From NCBI RefSeq assembly GCF_003003075.1, contig NZ_PVTX01000003.1, positions 242,413-306,412 on the forward strand: 64,000 nt of DNA, in the 5' to 3' direction. The DNA comes from Isoptericola halotolerans (lineage in GTDB: Bacteria; Actinomycetota; Actinomycetes; Actinomycetales; Cellulomonadaceae). Positions 61,092-64,000 of the stretch are shown piece after piece (position 1 is the stretch's first letter; every line of letters starts with the position of its first letter). The notes beneath the pieces were generated by a model. The model did not search any database. It had not been told where the DNA came from and saw nothing but the letters and a program-made list of their open reading frames with translations. Made by a program: the position numbers and the translations under genes.

Positions 61092-61382
61092 ATGTCAGAC
61101 ACGAGCACCACACTCGACCACACGTTCACCGCGCCGATCGGCGTCGACGTGAAGGGCGAGACCTGGCCCTGCGTCGAGCTCACCGGTGCCGCCGAACTGC
61201 TGGGGACGGGACGGTCGGTGCGGGTCGACGCCACCGTCGATGACGTCCCGGTCGAGAACGTCGGGCTCATGCCGACCGGACGCGGCGAGCTGATGCTGTC
61301 GCTCAACGCCAAGCTGCGCAAGCGGCTCGGCAAGGACGTGGGCGACATCGTCACCGTGCACCTGACGAAGCGTCGGAGCTGA
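61092..61382 (+). CDS. DUF1905 family protein
   Basis: A 96-aa protein: FTAPIGVDVKGETWPCVELTGAAELLGTGRSVRVDATVDD, then GELMLSLNAKLRKRLGKDVGDIVTVHL, the usual DUF1905 beta-barrel pattern, often found with YdeI-type proteins. There is no YdeI domain next to it. ATG 61092 has GGAGGA upstream. Function unknown. Confidence 0.85.
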   Translation: MSDTSTTLDHTFTAPIGVDVKGETWPCVELTGAAELLGTGRSVRVDATVDDVPVENVGLMPTGRGELMLSLNAKLRKRLGKDVGDIVTVHLTKRRS

Positions 61383-61410
61383 CCTGCTGCGACCGCACCC
61401 GAAGGTGGGC

Positions 61411-61764
61411 CTAACTGGTCTCGCGTGTTCGACGGTAGCTCCCACCGATCGGATGGTGAAGCTGCACCTGCCCAGATTCTCGCCAGTTGAGAGCGAAGCC
61501 CACCGCAACGGGGGCCCACGGCTCCCAGCCACCGTCCTCGTGCTGCCTGCGGGCCATCCTCCGGGACCCGAGCAACTCGTCGCCGAACTCAGCTGAAGTC
61601 ATCGTGCGAGACGGCCGCGTGGAACGCTGGAACTGCGTCTTCCTCAGACCTGCGTCTCGAAGAATGCGAAACGCGCTGGCCGGGCTGTCGGCTTCGACGG
61701 CAATCTCGGCCAACCAGCACTCCGCGCGGCCATCCTCCACCGCGTACACGTAGACCTGATCCAC
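61411..61764 (-). CDS. Hypothetical protein
   Basis: A 117-aa soluble protein beginning VYVYAVEDGRAECWLAEIAVEADSPASAFRILRDAGL, an alpha/beta start like a small sensor or immunity-type domain, and rich in Arg later. Not recognised. GTG 61764. Lower GC and less biased codons than most of the window mark the beginning of an accessory stretch ending in an IS. Confidence 0.5.
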   Translation of the reverse strand: MDQVYVYAVEDGRAECWLAEIAVEADSPASAFRILRDAGLRKTQFQRSTRPSRTMTSAEFGDELLGSRRMARRQHEDGGWEPWAPVAVGFALNWRESGQVQLHHPIGGSYRRTRETS

Positions 61765-61826
61765 AGCGACAGGGTGCCATGGATGGGGCCTGACCTGGTC
61801 GACAGGATCGGCGCTACGTTTCCGCC

Positions 61827-62326
61827 ATGGGTTCCGGTAGGCCTCGACGCGTGATCGTCACCTCGCTCGAGGTGCTCGTGTGCACGCTTCTCGCAAGCGT
61901 GGCGGTCATTCCGTAGGGGCCGGATTCTCGGGGATGGTGAACGGCTGGCGGGCTCAGCACGATGGCGAGGTCGGCACGTTCACCCCGGTCGAGCAGAACT
62001 GCAACGTGGTTCGCGGTGCCCGGTTCTGCGACTGGACCGGCACGTGGGAGTCCGACGCCGACGACCGCGTCGTCGAAGACGTCCTCCTCGACGAAGACCT
62101 CGGGACGGTAGAAGGCGATCCGCCACCCCACCCGGTCCATCCCATGCTCTACCACGACGCCTACTCAGATCCGCAGGTCGTCTACCGGCCAGGTGATCGC
62201 ACCTGGCTCCTGGCCCCGGCGATCACCGCTGCCCTGCTTGGAGTGCTCTGGTGTCTCGCCTGGAAGATGCACCGGTGGTCGCACCGACACCGGCTCGACG
62301 TTCGCGGCGGCCTTTCTCGGTCCTAG
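61827..62326 (+). pseudogene. Frameshifted membrane protein gene (two pieces)
   Basis: From ATG 61827 a 29-residue piece with one hydrophobic helix (VIVTSLEVLVCTLLASVAVIP) ends at TAG 61914. The next frame continues at once with GAGFSGMVNGWRAQHDGEVG, GTFTPVEQNCNVVRGARFCDWTGTW, and a second helix near the end (LLAPAITAALLGVLWCLAW). Together they give the two-helix, Cys-x-Cys-Trp-Thr-Gly layout of a known type of small actinobacterial membrane protein. So a one-base shift near 61905-61920, real or a sequencing error, probably broke one gene. Alternatively the second piece starts at 61880. Confidence 0.5.
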
Positions 62327-62504
62327 CGGCTCTGCGGACTGGCCGGACGTCTTTCTCTACCCGACCGGATCACGCTGCAAAGCGGAGGGAATCTCGTGAC
62401 CGAGGCGCATCAAGGTCGGCGGCCCACATCCGCGTTGACCCTCGTTCGCACGCAACAGTACGTTCGACGGATTAAGCGTCCGACCGAAAGGGACAGGGCT
62501 TCGC

Positions 62505-63125
62505 GTGAGGAACTGGAACTCAAGGCCGAGATCCGAGGCACTGAGCCTCGGACTGAGAACCCTGCTTGCCGCGGTCGTCGCGGCGGCATACGTCGTCGCT
62601 ATGGGGTACCTCAACATCCACGCCACGACCATCGTCACCGGTGCAGCACTCGACTGGCGGGCCGCCGTCGTGTCGGTGACGTCACCAGCACCGCCACTGC
62701 TGCCCGCGGCGGGCGTAGCGCTTCTCACGGCAGGGGTGTTCGTCCTCGCTTGGCGTTCCCAGTCCGCAGCGAGTGGTCGGCGACAACAGCTGCCGGTCTG
62801 GGTAGCAACTGTCACGTTGATCGTGCTCTCGAGCTACGCCATGGCCACTACCGCCTTCCCCTTCAGCGCGCTCGCCTCAACCTTCGGCTCTGACGTTGAA
62901 CCCATGCCCGGATGGGCCAGCCCCGAGCCCGTGGCCCTTGCTCTGGGCCGCGAGGGAGCGTTGAGCCCAGCGACGCACGCACTCACGGGCGTCATGGTCG
63001 TGCTCTCGCTCATGCGATCCAACGGTCTGACAAGAAGATCAAGCGGAGAGCGCGGTAGCCCTCACGACGCTGCATCAGCAGACGAATCGCAAGGACCTGC
63101 CGCAGCGGACACACCGTCGGCGTGA
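62505..63125 (+). CDS. Hypothetical membrane protein, four helices
   Basis: A 206-aa protein with four hydrophobic segments (TLLAAVVAAAYVVAMGYL, LLPAAGVALLTAGVFVLAW, VWVATVTLIVLSSYAMATTAF, ALTGVMVVLSLM). Not recognised. GTG 62505. The last 35 residues are Ser/Ala/Gly-rich and overlap, in another frame, an IS481-type remnant, so the natural C-terminus may have been replaced. The 178-bp gap before it shows nothing I can support. Confidence 0.5.
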   Translation: MRNWNSRPRSEALSLGLRTLLAAVVAAAYVVAMGYLNIHATTIVTGAALDWRAAVVSVTSPAPPLLPAAGVALLTAGVFVLAWRSQSAASGRRQQLPVWVATVTLIVLSSYAMATTAFPFSALASTFGSDVEPMPGWASPEPVALALGREGALSPATHALTGVMVVLSLMRSNGLTRRSSGERGSPHDAASADESQGPAAADTPSA

Positions 63126-63300
63126 GCATGCGGGACCGCAGCTCGCCCACGACCACGACGTGCGCATCATCAACGCCGCCACCGGCGAGATCCTGCGCGA
63201 GCTCACCATCGATTTCACCCGCGACTACCAGCCACGCGGCACCGACACAAGACAAAGGCCCGAACCCACATTCGTGGGTCCGGGCCTTGCCGATGTCCTG
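63061..63300 (+). pseudogene. Remnant of an IS481-type transposase C-terminus
   Basis: The frame through 63160-63245 reads VRIINAATGEILRELTIDF, then TRDYQP, the usual tail of IS481-family transposases (xVRVIxATTGEILRELTIDPTRxYQPTG). The upstream part of the frame lacks a catalytic core. A terminator hairpin overlaps its end. It is a leftover of an earlier insertion or the far end of another copy. Confidence 0.6.
63255..63288. terminator. Hairpin after the IS remnant
   Basis: AAGGCCCG pairs with CGGGCCTT, then after one mismatch ACCCAC with GTGGGT, loop ATTC. A good intrinsic terminator shape in either direction. Confidence 0.7.
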
Positions 63301-63396
63301 AGACATCACATGGCGGTAGCGGTGGTGTCTGGTCTCAGGACATCGGAATGGGGTGTCTCACGTCATCGGCATAGCGTGTCTCGGGTCATCGGCATG
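63291..63396. repeat. Inverted and direct repeats at the left end of the IS481-type element
   Basis: CGATGTCCTGAGAC (63291-63304) is repeated inverted at 63332-63345. From 63325, three related units beginning GTGTCT and ending CATCGGNAT follow (63325, 63353, 63376). Such clustered repeats before the transposase are typical of IS termini and transposase binding. Confidence 0.6.
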
Positions 63397-63419
63397 ACCC
63401 GTCGGGACGATGCTCGATC

Positions 63420-64000
63420 GTGTCGAAACGCAGACTCGTGATCACAGCGGTCCTGGCCGGCGCCTCGCAGAGCGAGGTCGCCCGCCGCTACGACGTCTCT
63501 CAGGGATGGGTCTCACGACTCATGGCCCGCTACCGCACCGAGGGTCAAGCAGCGTTCGAGCCACGCTCACGGCGACCACACACCTACCCGGCCGCGACAC
63601 CCGAGCCCGTCGTGCAACAGATCCTGGCCTTGCGCAAGGACCTCGCCGAACAAGGCCACGACTGCGGCGCCGACACCATCGCCTGGCACCTGACCCACCA
63701 CCACGACATCACCATCTCCCGGGCCACCATCCACCGGATCCTGACCCGCGAAGGCGCCGTGACCCCCGCACCCAAGAAGCGCCCCCGCAGCTCCTACATC
63801 CGCTTCCAAGCCGACCAACCCAACGAGACCTGGCAGTCCGACTTCACCCACTACCGACTCACCCGCCCCGACGGACGACCCGGCACCGACGCCGAGATCA
63901 TCACCTGGCTCGACGACCACTCCCGCTACGCCCTGCACATCTCCGCCCACCAGCGCATCACCGCGCCCATCGTGCGGGACACCTTCCTGCAGACCTGTGA
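63420..64000 (+). mobile_element. IS481-family transposase, 5' part (runs off window)
   Basis: 193 residues are visible from GTG 63420, with no stop before the window end. An N-terminal helix-turn-helix (LAGASQSEVARRYDVSQGWVSRLMARY) is followed by a second (HDITISRATIHRILTREG) and the DDE core start: WQSDFTHYRL (first Asp) and ITWLDDHSRYALHISAH (second Asp). The last Glu lies outside. Codon use matches the neighbours, so it is a well-adapted actinobacterial element. The repeats and terminator just upstream probably belong to its left end. Confidence 0.88.

Noticed and set aside
62396..62893. 165-codon plus-strand frame
   Set aside because: Composition is Arg-rich and patternless, and it overlaps the better-supported membrane protein at 62505.

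Overview
This is about 64 kb of very GC-rich DNA with dense, often 4-bp-overlapping genes, many GTG starts and several probable leaderless starts. That fits an actinobacterium. A GH6 cellulase, a GH35 beta-galactosidase, a GH81 glucanase, LacI/CelR-like operator sequences and a mycothiol-linked DsbA relative point to a cellulolytic member of the Micrococcales (Cellulomonadaceae or Promicromonosporaceae). This assignment is inferred from gene content, not from a marker gene.

Layout. 1-3.4 kb: end of an ABC-2 permease, a rhamnogalacturonan-type acetylesterase with a promoter and LacI-like operator, and a divergent LysR/EamA exporter pair. 3.3-18 kb: a stress or detoxification region with pirin, a carboxymuconolactone decarboxylase-like protein, a large LuxR-type ATPase regulator, two alpha/beta hydrolases, an isocitrate lyase-like enzyme, GPP34, glutaminase-STAS, GNAT, flavin- and NADP-dependent oxidoreductases and a VOC-MoaF-SnoaL-MarR operon. 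One 23-bp promoter motif recurs at four places here and again at 58.96 kb. 18-22 kb: metQ-metN-metI methionine importer with a candidate Met/Cys leader peptide and a 20-bp-period repeat array. 22-22.4 kb: 4.5S (SRP) RNA and tRNA-Ser(GGA).

22.4-31.5 kb: glycan genes. These are GH35, GH6 and an overlapping three-gene operon (processive GT2, HlyD-like protein, GH81 lipoprotein) that looks like a beta-glucan synthesis and export system. 31.6-38 kb: TetR, an F420-type oxidoreductase, a DsbA-like protein and a three-gene ECF transporter under a DtxR/IdeR-like box. 38-43 kb: an arylsulfatase divergent from its formylglycine-generating enzyme, TetR and PnuC. 43-56 kb: an orphan sugar-binding lipoprotein, glycosyltransferases, an epimerase fusion, acyl-CoA dehydrogenase, an Nramp metal transporter and a GT87-GT4-GT4-SGNH cluster.

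56-61.4 kb: small membrane proteins, DUF305, a reductase, an SDR, a CPBP protease, and a TetR/DUF1772 pair with a triple palindromic operator. 61.4-64 kb: an accessory end with a frameshifted gene, an IS481-type remnant, and the 5' part of an IS481-family transposase that runs off the window.

How the genes connect: CelR-like boxes lie at both the cellulase and the glucan-synthesis operon, and similar LacI-like sites at the acetylesterase and the beta-galactosidase. Plant polysaccharide breakdown, sugar uptake and beta-glucan storage may therefore share regulation. The 23-bp motif suggests that the LuxR-type regulator or an unusual sigma factor coordinates scattered detoxification genes.
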